Positions 34,587 to 42,528 of a stretch of 64,000 bases of DNA are shown piece by piece. Both the position numbers and the translations under genes were made by a program. The notes under the pieces are model-generated. The model ran no database searches and was not told where the DNA came from. It saw nothing but the letters and a program-made list of their open reading frames with translations. The DNA lies in assembly GCF_015160875.1 (NCBI RefSeq), contig NZ_CP063374.1, positions 2,852,001 through 2,916,000 of the forward strand. Reading direction: 5' to 3'. Every line of letters begins with the position of its first letter. Within the stretch, counting starts at the first letter, position 1. The DNA is from Streptomyces chromofuscus. GTDB lineage: Bacteria > Actinomycetota > Actinomycetes > Streptomycetales > Streptomycetaceae.

Positions 34587-34670
34587 GTGTCCGGGGTGCC
34601 GTAAAGGGTGTCCGGGGTGCCGTAAAGGGTGTCCGGGGTGCCGTAAAGGGTGTCCGGGGTGCCGTGAAGG
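34587..34670. repeat. 21-bp tandem repeat, four copies
   Basis: Units begin at 34587, 34608, 34629 and 34650; the core is GTGTCCGGGGTGCCGTAAAG with a single change in the last copy. They lie in the 134-base gap between malQ and the small membrane protein, directly in its upstream region. Confidence 0.9.
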
Positions 34671-34686
34671 GTGCGGACCCCCGACC

Positions 34687-36834
34687 TCACCTACGCCTCG
34701 CCCCCTCGCGACCGCCGCCGCCATCGCCACCGCCGCCATCGCCCCCGCCCCCAGCCCCGTCCTCCCGCAACACCTCCACCAGCCGCCGCAACCGCACGGA
34801 AGCCGCCAGCCCCTCAAGCGTCACCGGCCGCCCGGCGGCGTCCGCGATCGGCAAGCGCCAGTTCGGGTACTCGTCCCACGTCCCCGGCAGGTTCTGGGGC
34901 CGACGGTCCCCCACCCCGTCCGGCAGCCACACACCGATCATCCGGGCCGGCGTGCGCAGCAGGTAGCGGTGGACGGCCTGCACCTCGGCCTCCTCCTCCC
35001 CCGCGCCGAGGCCGCCACCCGTGCCGCGCAGCAGGCCGAGCCGGGCCAGGAGGGTCAGCCATTCGCCCGTGTCGGCGGCGGCTTCGGTGCGTTCCGCGTC
35101 CAAGGGCCTGGTGAGCAGGCCGAGCCGGTCGCGGAGTTCGACGTGCTCGCCGGTCAGCCGGGCCGCGGTGGGCGGCAGGTCGTGGGTGGTTGCCGTGGCG
35201 AGGCAGTCGGAGCGCCACCGGTCGGGCGGCAGGGGGCGGCCGTCGCCGTCCCAGTCCCGCTCGAACCACAGCACCGACGTGCCGAACACCCCCCGCTCGC
35301 GCAGCGCCTCCCGTACCCCCGGCTCCACGGTCCCCAGGTCCTCGCCGATCACCATCGCCCCGGCCCGGGAGGCCTCCAGCACCAGCACGGCGAGCATGGC
35401 CTGGGCGTCGTACCGGACGTACGTCCCCTCCGTCGGCGGCAGCCCCAGCGGCACCCACCAGAGCCGGAACAGGCCCATCACATGGTCGATGCGCAGCGCG
35501 CCCGCGTAGCGGAACAGGCCGCGCAGCAGCCCCCGGAAGGGCGCGTACCCCGACTCGGCCAGCCGGTCCGGGCGCCACGGCGGCAGACCCCAGTCCTGGC
35601 CGCGTGCGTTGAAGGCGTCCGGCGGGGCGCCGACGGACATCCCGGCGGCGAAGTACCGCTGCTGCGCCCACGCGTCGGCGCCTCGCGGATGCACGCCGAC
35701 GGCGAGGTCGTGCACGATCCCGACCGGCATCCCGGCCTCCCGTGCGGTGCGCTGCGCGGCGGTGAGCTGGGCATCGGTCAGCCAGGCGAGACGGGAGTGG
35801 AAGTCGACGCGGTCCATCAGCTCGCGCCGGGCACGGGCGGTCTCGGCCGACCGCGGGTCCCGCAGACCCTCGGGCCAAAGGTGCCAGTCGGAGCCGTGCA
35901 CCTCGGCCAGCGCGCACCAGGTGGCGTGGTCCTCCAGCGCCTCGCCCTGTTCGGCGAGGTAGTCGCAGTAGGCGGCGCGTCTGCCGGGGCCCAGGGGGAC
36001 CTCCGCCAGGAGTTCCAGCGCTTCCCGCTTCAGCTCCCACACCGCGTCCCGGTCGATCAGCGCGCCCTTCTCCAGCACCGACTCCCGCAGCCGGTCGGCC
36101 CGCTCGGCCAGTGCGCGCACCCGCTCGCGGTCGTCGGCGTAGGCGTACTCGGGGACGGCCTCGACGCGCAGGTGCACCGGATCGGGGAAGCGGCGGGAGG
36201 AAGGACGGTACGGGGAGGGGTCGGTGGGGACGCCGGGCACGGCCGCGTGCAACGGGTTGACCTGGATGAATCCGGCGCCGAGGGAGCGGCCCGCCCAGGC
36301 GGTGAGGTCGTCGAGGTCGCCGAGGTCGCCCATGCCCCAGGAGCGTCGGGACAGGAGGGAATAGAGCTGGACCAGGAGTCCGTACGAGCGTGCCGCCGGC
36401 GTCGGCAGCCGGGGCGGCGCGGCGATCAGGTGGGCGTCGGCGCTCCGGCCGTCGGGTGCGGTGACGGCGAGGCGGTGCACACCGGGCGGGAGGTCCTCGG
36501 CACGGTCGCGGGTCTCGCCCTGCTCGGTCTCGATACGCAGCCGGGTGCCCTCGGGCAGGGCGGCGAGGGCGGCCGGAGCGGTGCCGCCCCAGCACACGAG
36601 GGTCGGCGGCAGCAGTCGCTCCCGCAGTTCCGCGCGGCGGGCGGCGAGCGCGGCGCGCGTGGCCTCGGGCGTGCTCGCGTCGACGCCGAGTGCGGCCAGG
36701 GTCCGGACGAGCGCGGCGGCCGAGGCGGCGATCGTACGGTCCGGGGAGGGGCTGTAGGAGGGGGCGACGCCGTACGACTCGGCGAGCCGGCACAGGTCTT
36801 CGCCGGGAGCTTCACCCGGCCGGGGTGCGGTCAT
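34687..36834 (-). CDS. malQ: 4-alpha-glucanotransferase (GH77)
   Basis: A 715-residue amylomaltase that moves alpha-1,4-glucan segments between maltooligosaccharides in cytoplasmic maltose/glycogen metabolism. The nucleophile region (ALRIDHVMGL), the acid (VIGEDLGTVEP) and the third acidic site (THDLPP) are all present. The N-terminal extension of about 150 residues is typical of actinobacterial MalQ. The last 25 residues are a Gly/Asp repeat tail (GGGGDGGGGDGGGG) ending in basic residues, an unusual low-complexity end. ATG 36834 gives MTAPRPGE. Monocistronic in appearance. Confidence 0.95.
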   Translation of the reverse strand: MTAPRPGEAPGEDLCRLAESYGVAPSYSPSPDRTIAASAAALVRTLAALGVDASTPEATRAALAARRAELRERLLPPTLVCWGGTAPAALAALPEGTRLRIETEQGETRDRAEDLPPGVHRLAVTAPDGRSADAHLIAAPPRLPTPAARSYGLLVQLYSLLSRRSWGMGDLGDLDDLTAWAGRSLGAGFIQVNPLHAAVPGVPTDPSPYRPSSRRFPDPVHLRVEAVPEYAYADDRERVRALAERADRLRESVLEKGALIDRDAVWELKREALELLAEVPLGPGRRAAYCDYLAEQGEALEDHATWCALAEVHGSDWHLWPEGLRDPRSAETARARRELMDRVDFHSRLAWLTDAQLTAAQRTAREAGMPVGIVHDLAVGVHPRGADAWAQQRYFAAGMSVGAPPDAFNARGQDWGLPPWRPDRLAESGYAPFRGLLRGLFRYAGALRIDHVMGLFRLWWVPLGLPPTEGTYVRYDAQAMLAVLVLEASRAGAMVIGEDLGTVEPGVREALRERGVFGTSVLWFERDWDGDGRPLPPDRWRSDCLATATTHDLPPTAARLTGEHVELRDRLGLLTRPLDAERTEAAADTGEWLTLLARLGLLRGTGGGLGAGEEEAEVQAVHRYLLRTPARMIGVWLPDGVGDRRPQNLPGTWDEYPNWRLPIADAAGRPVTLEGLAASVRLRRLVEVLREDGAGGGGDGGGGDGGGGREGARRR

Positions 36835-36911
36835 CTACGACCTCGCGGGATCGGTGTCCAGGGGCACGGTCAGCCACGGCCTCGCAGGATCGGCGGCCGG
36901 GGTGCGGTCAT

Positions 36912-37238
36912 TTAGGGCCGCGTGGAGTCGGCGTCCGGGGCGGCGAGCGGTGGCTCGCTGGTGAGGGGTTCGGCGTCGGGCAGTGGCGGTTCGCTGGTCA
37001 GCGGGGCCTCCGTACAGGCGCCTTCCGCGCTGAAGACACACACGTGCGCGAGATCCGGGTCGGCCGGATCCGCCCCGGCCGCGTCCCGGTCGGCGGACGC
37101 CTTCGCCTGCCGCGGGAACGGCGTCCGTTTGGAGCGGGCCGTGTCCCCGGGCGGGGACGGGCGTTTGGAGCGGGCTGCCTCGGAGCGGGGCGTGTCGTCG
37201 GCGAGGGCGGACAGCAGAAGGTGTGCCGATGCGGCCAC
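36912..37238 (-). CDS. Hypothetical Pro/Ala-rich protein
   Basis: A 108-residue hydrophilic protein rich in Ala, Pro, Asp and Ser with two Cys (HVCVFSAEGACTE). The first 15 residues form a short helix (MAASAHLLLSALADD). A strong AAGGAGG seven bases before GTG 37238 supports real translation. The C-terminal part contains a doubled TSEPPL. I recognise no family; it lies upstream of malQ on the same strand with a 77-base gap. Confidence 0.6.
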   Translation of the reverse strand: MAASAHLLLSALADDTPRSEAARSKRPSPPGDTARSKRTPFPRQAKASADRDAAGADPADPDLAHVCVFSAEGACTEAPLTSEPPLPDAEPLTSEPPLAAPDADSTRP

Positions 37239-37457
37239 GGGAGCCTCCTTGTCGAGTCGAGGTCGCGTCGAGTCGCGTGGTCATCGCAGCCCTACCCAGT
37301 GAGCGCCGGGCCAGACGCCCACACGGCGAAGAAGGTCCTTCTCGTCACATTCCGTCCGCACACGCTCTCTCCGGGTTGCGGCGAAACGGCGCGCAGCGGC
37401 CACTCTCGTTGGCACTCCCTTCCATGGACGGCGGGCTCCATCCCCTGACAGCTATTC

Positions 37458-37477
37458 ACTCAGTACATGTACTGAGT
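37458..37477. promoter_or_regulatory. 20-bp perfect palindrome, likely PadR operator
   Basis: ACTCAGTACATGTACTGAGT is an exact palindrome six bases upstream of ATG 37483 and overlaps a TACATAAT -10-like sequence. PadR-type autorepressors commonly bind ATGTACT-containing palindromes at their own promoters. Confidence 0.85.
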
Positions 37478-37482
37478 ACATA

Positions 37483-38025
37483 ATGATCCGCATGAGCACC
37501 CGCCACATCCTGCTCGGGCTGCTCGCTGCCGGTCCCAGCCACGGCTACGACCTCAAGCGACGGCACGACGAACGCTTCCCGCAGGCCCGTCCGCTGGCCT
37601 ACGGGCAGGTGTACACGACCCTGCAACGACTGGTCCGCGACGGACTGGCCGAGGTCGACGGCACCGACGCCGACGGGGGTCCCGAGCGCACGCTGTACCG
37701 CAGCACGGCGGACGGGACACAAGAACTGGCGCGCTGGGCGGGCGAGATCGCGCCGCCCGCGCCCTTCGTGACCAACGAGATCTTCGCCAAGGTCGTCGTC
37801 TCGATCCTGACCGGCGGTGATCCGGAGGCGTATCTGCGCGCCCAGCGGGCCGCCCACATGGAGCGCATGCGGCAGCTCACGGCGGTCAAGACCGGCCCCG
37901 GCGCGGATCTGACGACCGTGCTCTCGGCGGACTACGCCCTCAACCACCTCGACGCCGACCTCCGCTGGATGACGACCACGGCGGCCCGGCTCACCACCCT
38001 GACCGCGGAGGTCGACTCAGCATGA
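37483..38025 (+). CDS. PadR-family transcriptional regulator
   Basis: A 180-residue regulator. The N-terminal winged helix (LLGLLAAGPSHGYDLKRRHD, then YGQVYTTLQRLVRDGLAE) is diagnostic for PadR; the C-terminal helices form the dimer arm (Vir_C-like). ATG 37483 or 37492 are possible; the conserved part begins MSTRHILL. The stop overlaps the ATPase start as ATGA, so it is the first gene of a three-gene operon with an ABC exporter, the usual arrangement for a drug-responsive PadR autorepressor. The palindrome at 37458-37477 is the probable operator. Confidence 0.93.
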   Translation: MIRMSTRHILLGLLAAGPSHGYDLKRRHDERFPQARPLAYGQVYTTLQRLVRDGLAEVDGTDADGGPERTLYRSTADGTQELARWAGEIAPPAPFVTNEIFAKVVVSILTGGDPEAYLRAQRAAHMERMRQLTAVKTGPGADLTTVLSADYALNHLDADLRWMTTTAARLTTLTAEVDSA

Positions 38026-38708
38026 GCAACCCAGAGCCGCTGCTCGCGGCCCGTGACCTCACCAAGGCGCACGGCAGGACCGAGGCCCTGCGGGGCGCCT
38101 CGGTCCAGCTGCGCTCCGGCGAGATCCTCGCCGTGACCGGCGCCAGCGGCAGCGGGAAGTCGACGCTGCTGCACTGCCTGGCGGGGATCGTCCGGCCCGA
38201 CGGGGGTTCGGTGTCGTACGGCGGCGAACGCGTCGACCGGCTGCCGGAGCGGCGGCTGAGCGAGCTGAGACGGACGGAGTTCGGGGTGGTGTTCCAGTTC
38301 GGGCAGCTGATTCCCGAGCTGACCGCCCTCGACAACGTGGCCCTGCCGCTGATGCTCGGCGGGGCCGGGCGGAAGGAGGCGCGGGAGCGGGCCGGGGAGT
38401 GGCTGGAGCGGTTCGGGGCGCGCGCGCAGGGGGAGCTGCGGCCGGGCGAGCTGAGCGGCGGGCAGGCCCAGCGGGCGTCGCTGGCGCGTGCGCTGGTCAC
38501 CGGGCCCAGGGTGGTCTTCGCGGACGAGCCGACGGGCGCGCTGGACTCGCTGGCGAGCGAACAGGTGATGTCGGCGCTCGCGCACACGGCCCGCGCGACC
38601 GGCACGTCCGTCCTGCTGATCACGCACGACGCCCAGGTCGCGGCGTATGCCGACCGCGAGGTCCGGCTGAGCGACGGGGCCGTGGCACCGGTGGGGGTGA
38701 CGGCGTGA
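38022..38708 (+). CDS. ABC transporter ATP-binding protein (MacB/LolD type)
   Basis: A 228-residue ATPase with Walker A (GASGSGKST), Q-loop (FQFGQLIPELT), signature (LSGGQAQR), Walker B (VVFADEPTGALD) and switch His (LLITHD). The sequence type is that of MacB/LolD/BceA ATPases, which pair with FtsX-like permeases. The start overlaps the PadR stop and the stop overlaps the permease start, so all three are translationally coupled. Probably powers extrusion of an antibiotic or peptide, or a mechanotransmission process. Confidence 0.95.
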   Translation: MSNPEPLLAARDLTKAHGRTEALRGASVQLRSGEILAVTGASGSGKSTLLHCLAGIVRPDGGSVSYGGERVDRLPERRLSELRRTEFGVVFQFGQLIPELTALDNVALPLMLGGAGRKEARERAGEWLERFGARAQGELRPGELSGGQAQRASLARALVTGPRVVFADEPTGALDSLASEQVMSALAHTARATGTSVLLITHDAQVAAYADREVRLSDGAVAPVGVTA

Positions 38709-40066
38709 GGAGGACGGACACCGGCGGCCCGAGGTCCGACCTGCGGCTGGCCTGGCTGCTCACCCGTGGTTCCGACCGGCGGGAGTGGTGGCGGGTCGGG
38801 CTCACCGTGGCCGGCGCTGCGCAGGCCACCGGCTTCGCACTGACCGCCGTGGCCGTCGCGGCGCTGGAGGGGCAGTACTCCGTCGGCTTCGGCGGCGGCC
38901 TGCTGAACCAGCCCGAGGAACGGGCGGGGGTCGTCGTCGCGCTGGTGATGCTGCTGATCCCCGTGCTCGGGTTCCTCGGGCAGTGCTCCCGGGTCGGAGC
39001 CGTGCACCGGGACCGCAGGCTGGCCGGGCTGCGCCTCGCGGGGGCCGCACCGGGGCAGGTGCGGCGGATCGCGGCGCTGGAGGCGGGGCTCGCCTGTCTG
39101 GCCGGGTCGGTGGCGGCGACACTGACCTCCGTCGTGGTTCTGCTGGGGGTGTGGCAGCGGCCGCCGGTCACCGTCTGGGCCGGGTTCGCCGTGGCCGCGA
39201 CGGCCGTGCCGGCGCTGGGGGCGCTGGTGAGCGCGTCGGCGTTGCGGCGGGTGATCGCCTCGCCGCTGGGCCGGGTGCGCCGGGTGCGGACCACGCCCCG
39301 GCCGGGGCGCGTGTTCCTGGTGGCGGTTCCGGCGCTCGCGCTGCTGCTGCTCGCCGCTGTGGCCTCGGCAGAGAGCGAGCCCTTGGGACCGGCGCAGATG
39401 CCGTCGGCGGTGTTCTTCGCCGTCCTGCTCACCGGGGTGGGTGCGATCTGGCTGTCCGGCGCCTCGGCCCGGCTCACGGGTGCCTTTCTCGCCTCCCGGA
39501 CCGACCGGCCGGCGGTGCTGATCGCGGCGGAGCGCCTGCGCGACGACCCCTGGGCGGCGGCCCGTACGCATGCCGCCGTGCTGCTGGTGACGATCGTCGG
39601 TACGGCGTTCATGGGCGTCCGGCAGGTGCTGCTCGCGGTGCTCGACCACCGGCAGCACCTGGCCGCGCACCGCGCCTTCTACACCACCGGTCTCGACCTG
39701 ACCGCCGCCGCGATCGCCGTGGCCCTGTTCATCGCGCTGTCGGCGCTCGCCGTCGGCACCGCCGAGTCGCTCGCCGCCCGGCGCCGCGGCCTGGCCGCGC
39801 AGACCGCCACCGGGGTGCCGCAGGCGGTGCTGGGCCGGGCACTGCTGCTGGAGACCGCCCTGCCGCTGGCGTCGGCGATGCTTGCGGCGGGCATCGGCGG
39901 CATGGTCGTCGGCACCGGATACGCCGGCCTGGCCGGCGGCGGCTCACCGCCGTGGGCGGCGCTGCTGGTCCCGGCCGGGGTGTACGGCGCGTGCCTGCTG
40001 GCGGCGGCCACTTCGCTGCCGCTGCTGCGCCGGTCGGTGCGGCCGGCCGAGCTGAGGTACGCGTAA
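38705..40066 (+). CDS. FtsX-like ABC transporter permease
   Basis: A 453-residue membrane protein from GTG 38705, which overlaps the ATPase stop as GTGA. About eight to ten hydrophobic segments are arranged as two FtsX-type halves, each with a cytoplasmic loop before the helices (RDRRLAGLRLAGAAPGQVRR and RRRGLAAQTATGVPQAVLGR are the coupling regions). It pairs with the preceding ATPase. The last codons (RPAELRYA) lie in a 69-base segment repeated just downstream. Substrate unknown; PadR control suggests a drug or envelope stress signal. Confidence 0.9.
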   Translation: MRRTDTGGPRSDLRLAWLLTRGSDRREWWRVGLTVAGAAQATGFALTAVAVAALEGQYSVGFGGGLLNQPEERAGVVVALVMLLIPVLGFLGQCSRVGAVHRDRRLAGLRLAGAAPGQVRRIAALEAGLACLAGSVAATLTSVVVLLGVWQRPPVTVWAGFAVAATAVPALGALVSASALRRVIASPLGRVRRVRTTPRPGRVFLVAVPALALLLLAAVASAESEPLGPAQMPSAVFFAVLLTGVGAIWLSGASARLTGAFLASRTDRPAVLIAAERLRDDPWAAARTHAAVLLVTIVGTAFMGVRQVLLAVLDHRQHLAAHRAFYTTGLDLTAAAIAVALFIALSALAVGTAESLAARRRGLAAQTATGVPQAVLGRALLLETALPLASAMLAAGIGGMVVGTGYAGLAGGGSPPWAALLVPAGVYGACLLAAATSLPLLRRSVRPAELRYA

Positions 40067-40183
40067 GGGCACGCGGGACCGGGGTGGACGGGGTCTCCCG
40101 GTTCCGTGCGGCCGGCCGAGCTGAGGTACGCGTCGGGGCACGCGGGTCCGAGGGACCGGAGTGGACGGGGTCTCCCCGGTCCC
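40037..40183. repeat. Direct duplication of the 3' end of the ABC permease gene
   Basis: 40037-40105 and 40106-40183 are about 90% alike. The first copy holds the last coding triplets and stop of the permease; in the second the stop TAA has become TCG. A third partial copy begins at 40184. Confidence 0.85.
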
Positions 40184-40202
40184 GTGCGGGCGAACGCCCC
40201 TC

Positions 40203-40220
40203 GGGAGGCACGCGCCTCCC
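40203..40220. terminator. Small hairpin between convergent genes
   Basis: GGGAGGC (40203-40209) and GCCTCCC (40214-40220) with a 4-base loop lie between the ABC permease and the HNH gene. Short stem, so only a tentative terminator. Confidence 0.4.
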
Positions 40221-40277
40221 TCGGGGCCGGACACGCCCTCCCCACGGGATGAGCGGGACATGCAAAAGCCCGGATCG

Positions 40278-40814
40278 TCAGGCGGAAATGCCGTCGATCC
40301 GGGCCAAGGCGTCGTCCGCGCCGTACGGCTGCAAGTACGGCAACCAGCGCGGGTCCCTATGGCCGGTCCCGATGATGCGCCAGGCCAGGCCGGTGGGTGG
40401 GGCGGGTTTGTGGCGCAGTCGCCAGCCGATCTCACCGAGATGACGGTCGGCCTTCACATGGTTGCAGCGGCGGCAGGACGCCACCACGTTGTCCCAGACG
40501 TGCTTGCCCCCGCGCGAGCGCGGGATGACGTGGTCGACGCTGGTTGCGACGCCACCGCAGTACATGCACCGGCCCCCGTCACGGGCGAACAGCGCCCGGC
40601 GGGTCAGAGGAACGGGCCCCCGATAGGGAACCCGGACGAAACGCTTGAGCCGGACCACGCTGGGTGCGGGGACTGTGACGGTCGCGCTGTGCAGATAGGC
40701 GCCGGACTCCTCGAGGCATACGGCCTTGTTCTCGAGGACGAGGACGAGCGCGCGGCGGAGCGGTACGACGCCGAGCGGCTCGTACGACGCGTTGAGGACC
40801 AGGACATGCGGCAC
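40278..40814 (-). CDS. HNH endonuclease-family protein
   Basis: A 178-residue protein with an N-terminal HNH-associated domain (VLVLNASYEPLGVVPLRRAL) and a complete HNH/McrA-type nuclease motif: CMYCG, then DHVIPRSRGG, W-DNVV and CRRCN, with four zinc-binding Cys. AAGGAGG precedes GTG 40814. This form is widespread and single-copy in actinobacteria, so a housekeeping DNA transaction is more likely than a mobile element role; I know of no assigned function. Convergent with the ABC operon. Confidence 0.88.
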   Translation of the reverse strand: MPHVLVLNASYEPLGVVPLRRALVLVLENKAVCLEESGAYLHSATVTVPAPSVVRLKRFVRVPYRGPVPLTRRALFARDGGRCMYCGGVATSVDHVIPRSRGGKHVWDNVVASCRRCNHVKADRHLGEIGWRLRHKPAPPTGLAWRIIGTGHRDPRWLPYLQPYGADDALARIDGISA

Positions 40815-41177
40815 GGATGCCTCCTTGTACGCCGGCGGCGCGTGGCTCGCGCCGGGACGATCTGCAGTCAGTCTCCCCTCATGCCTGGTGAAAGCGCCAC
40901 CATGTCCCGGTAACGGGCTGGGAGTGTTTTCGACCACATCGGCTTCCTCCCCAGGCTCCCGACCACTTCCTCCCCCTCCTCGTCGGACTGTTCGTCTCAC
41001 CTGCTGTTCGTCTGATCTGTACATCCCCCGGCGGACACCGTCTCTCCCTCGAACATCGCAACGATCCCCACACGATGCCCCGATAGTGTGGTTGCTCCGC
41101 CCGTCCGGTGACCTGTTCGTGACCTCGCACCTGACCGCCGCGCCGGGGGCGGGCCGTTGCACCTGGAGGTACCCGTC
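40815..41177. other. Divergent intergenic region (363 bp) without a gene
   Basis: Between the HNH gene and the MscS gene. It carries the ribosome sites of both, and is locally AT-richer at about 41010-41090 (ATCTGTACAT, GATAGTGTGG), where the MscS promoter may lie. No supported ORF, repeat or RNA was found. Confidence 0.6.
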
Positions 41178-42269
41178 GTGTCGTCCTTGCTCGTCCCGCC
41201 GGCCGCCGGACCGTCGCCGTCCCCGTCCCCGTCGGAGACGACCCCGTCCGTGCCCACGTTCCAGGACGCCCAGCAGAGCGCCACGAACGCCGCCGGCTGG
41301 GTGGAGGAGAACTGGTCGACGTGGCTGGCGATCGGGCTGCGCGTGCTGCTGATCGTGGTGATCGCGGCGGTGCTGCGGGTGGTGGTGCGGCGGGCGATCA
41401 CCAAGCTGATAGACCGCATGAACCGCACCGTGCAGGCGGTGGACGGCACGGCGATCGGCGGCCTGCTGGTGAACGTGGAGCGCCGCCGCCAGCGCTCCCA
41501 GGCGATCGGCTCGGTGCTGCGCTCGGTGGCGAGCTTCGTCATTCTCGGCACGGCCGCCCTGATGATCCTGGCCACCTTCCAGATCAACCTGGCGCCGCTC
41601 CTCGCGTCGGCCGGTGTGGCGGGCGTGGCGATCGGTTTCGGCGCCCGCAACCTCGTCACGGACTTCCTGTCCGGCGTGTTCATGATCCTCGAGGACCAGT
41701 ACGGCGTCGGCGACTCGATCGACGTCGGCGTGGCGTCCGGCGAGGTCATCGAGGTCGGCCTGCGCGTCACCAAGCTGCGCGGCGACAACGGCGAGATCTG
41801 GTACGTCCGCAACGGCGAGGTCAAGCGCGTCGGCAACCTCTCCCAGGGCTGGGCCACGGCCGGCGTCGACGTCACCGTGCGCCCCTCCGAGGACCTCGAC
41901 CACGTCAAGGCCGTGCTCACCGAGGTCGGCGACGCGATGAGCAGGGAGGAGCCCTGGAACGAGATGCTCTGGGGCCCGATCGAGACCCTCGGCCTCGACA
42001 GCGTCCTGCTGGACTCCATGGTCGTCCGCGTCTCCGCCAGGACGATGCCGGGCAAGGCCCTCACGATCGAACGCGAACTCCGCTGGCGCATCAAGCGCCG
42101 CTTCGACCAGGAGGGCATCCGCATCGTCGGCGGGCTGCCGATCCAGCACGAGCAGGAGCCCGCCGACCCGACGGCGGGGATGGCGGCGCCCTCGGTGTAC
42201 TCGAACACCGCGTCCCCGCAGGCGGCCGCCGCGTCGCCGCTCGCGCCCCCGACGAGCACCACGAAGTAG
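41178..42269 (+). CDS. mscS: Small-conductance mechanosensitive channel (MscS family)
   Basis: A 363-residue protein. After a Pro/Ser-rich N-terminus there are about three membrane helices (to about 160); the pore helix and following loop (ASAGVAGVAIGFGARNLVTD) are the MscS signature. The beta domain (IDVGVASGEVIEVGLRVTKL) and the alpha/beta end domain follow, then a Pro/Ala/Thr tail of 40 residues. GGAGG eight bases upstream decides GTG 41178. It would release solutes on hypo-osmotic shock. It precedes the csn cluster on the same strand but with a 259-base gap. Confidence 0.93.
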   Translation: MSSLLVPPAAGPSPSPSPSETTPSVPTFQDAQQSATNAAGWVEENWSTWLAIGLRVLLIVVIAAVLRVVVRRAITKLIDRMNRTVQAVDGTAIGGLLVNVERRRQRSQAIGSVLRSVASFVILGTAALMILATFQINLAPLLASAGVAGVAIGFGARNLVTDFLSGVFMILEDQYGVGDSIDVGVASGEVIEVGLRVTKLRGDNGEIWYVRNGEVKRVGNLSQGWATAGVDVTVRPSEDLDHVKAVLTEVGDAMSREEPWNEMLWGPIETLGLDSVLLDSMVVRVSARTMPGKALTIERELRWRIKRRFDQEGIRIVGGLPIQHEQEPADPTAGMAAPSVYSNTASPQAAAASPLAPPTSTTK

Positions 42270-42443
42270 CGGAACGGCTCCGCGCGCCCGTGAGGCGGGA
42301 GCCCTTCTCCGGACGACCGACGTCCCCTGACCGGCCACCCCCGCGCCCGACGACTCCGCCCCCGCGCCCGACGACTCCGTCGCCGCGGGGGCGTTCGCTC
42401 TTGACGCCCGCTTCCCGTCGGGCCTACGTTCCTGCCAGCCGAC

Positions 42444-42456
42444 AGGAAACCTTCCT
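42444..42456. promoter_or_regulatory. Candidate CsnR/ROK operator
   Basis: AGGAAACCTTCCT is an inverted repeat (AGGAA, three bases, TTCCT) 73 bases upstream of the csnR start. ROK regulators of Streptomyces, including CsnR at chitosanase promoters, bind AGGAAA/TTTCCT-type palindromes. The match is by memory of the motif. Confidence 0.6.
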
Positions 42457-42528
42457 AACAGCGGTCGGGATGGACGTGGCTTCCGGCCCACTGCCAGGCT
42501 GAGCGGGCGAAAGGCGGGTGGAGAACGC

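Noticed and set aside
34677..34760. Gly/Asp tail at the end of malQ as a possible frameshift artefact
   Set aside because: The frame continues smoothly to a stop and low-complexity tails occur in Streptomyces proteins; kept as part of malQ.
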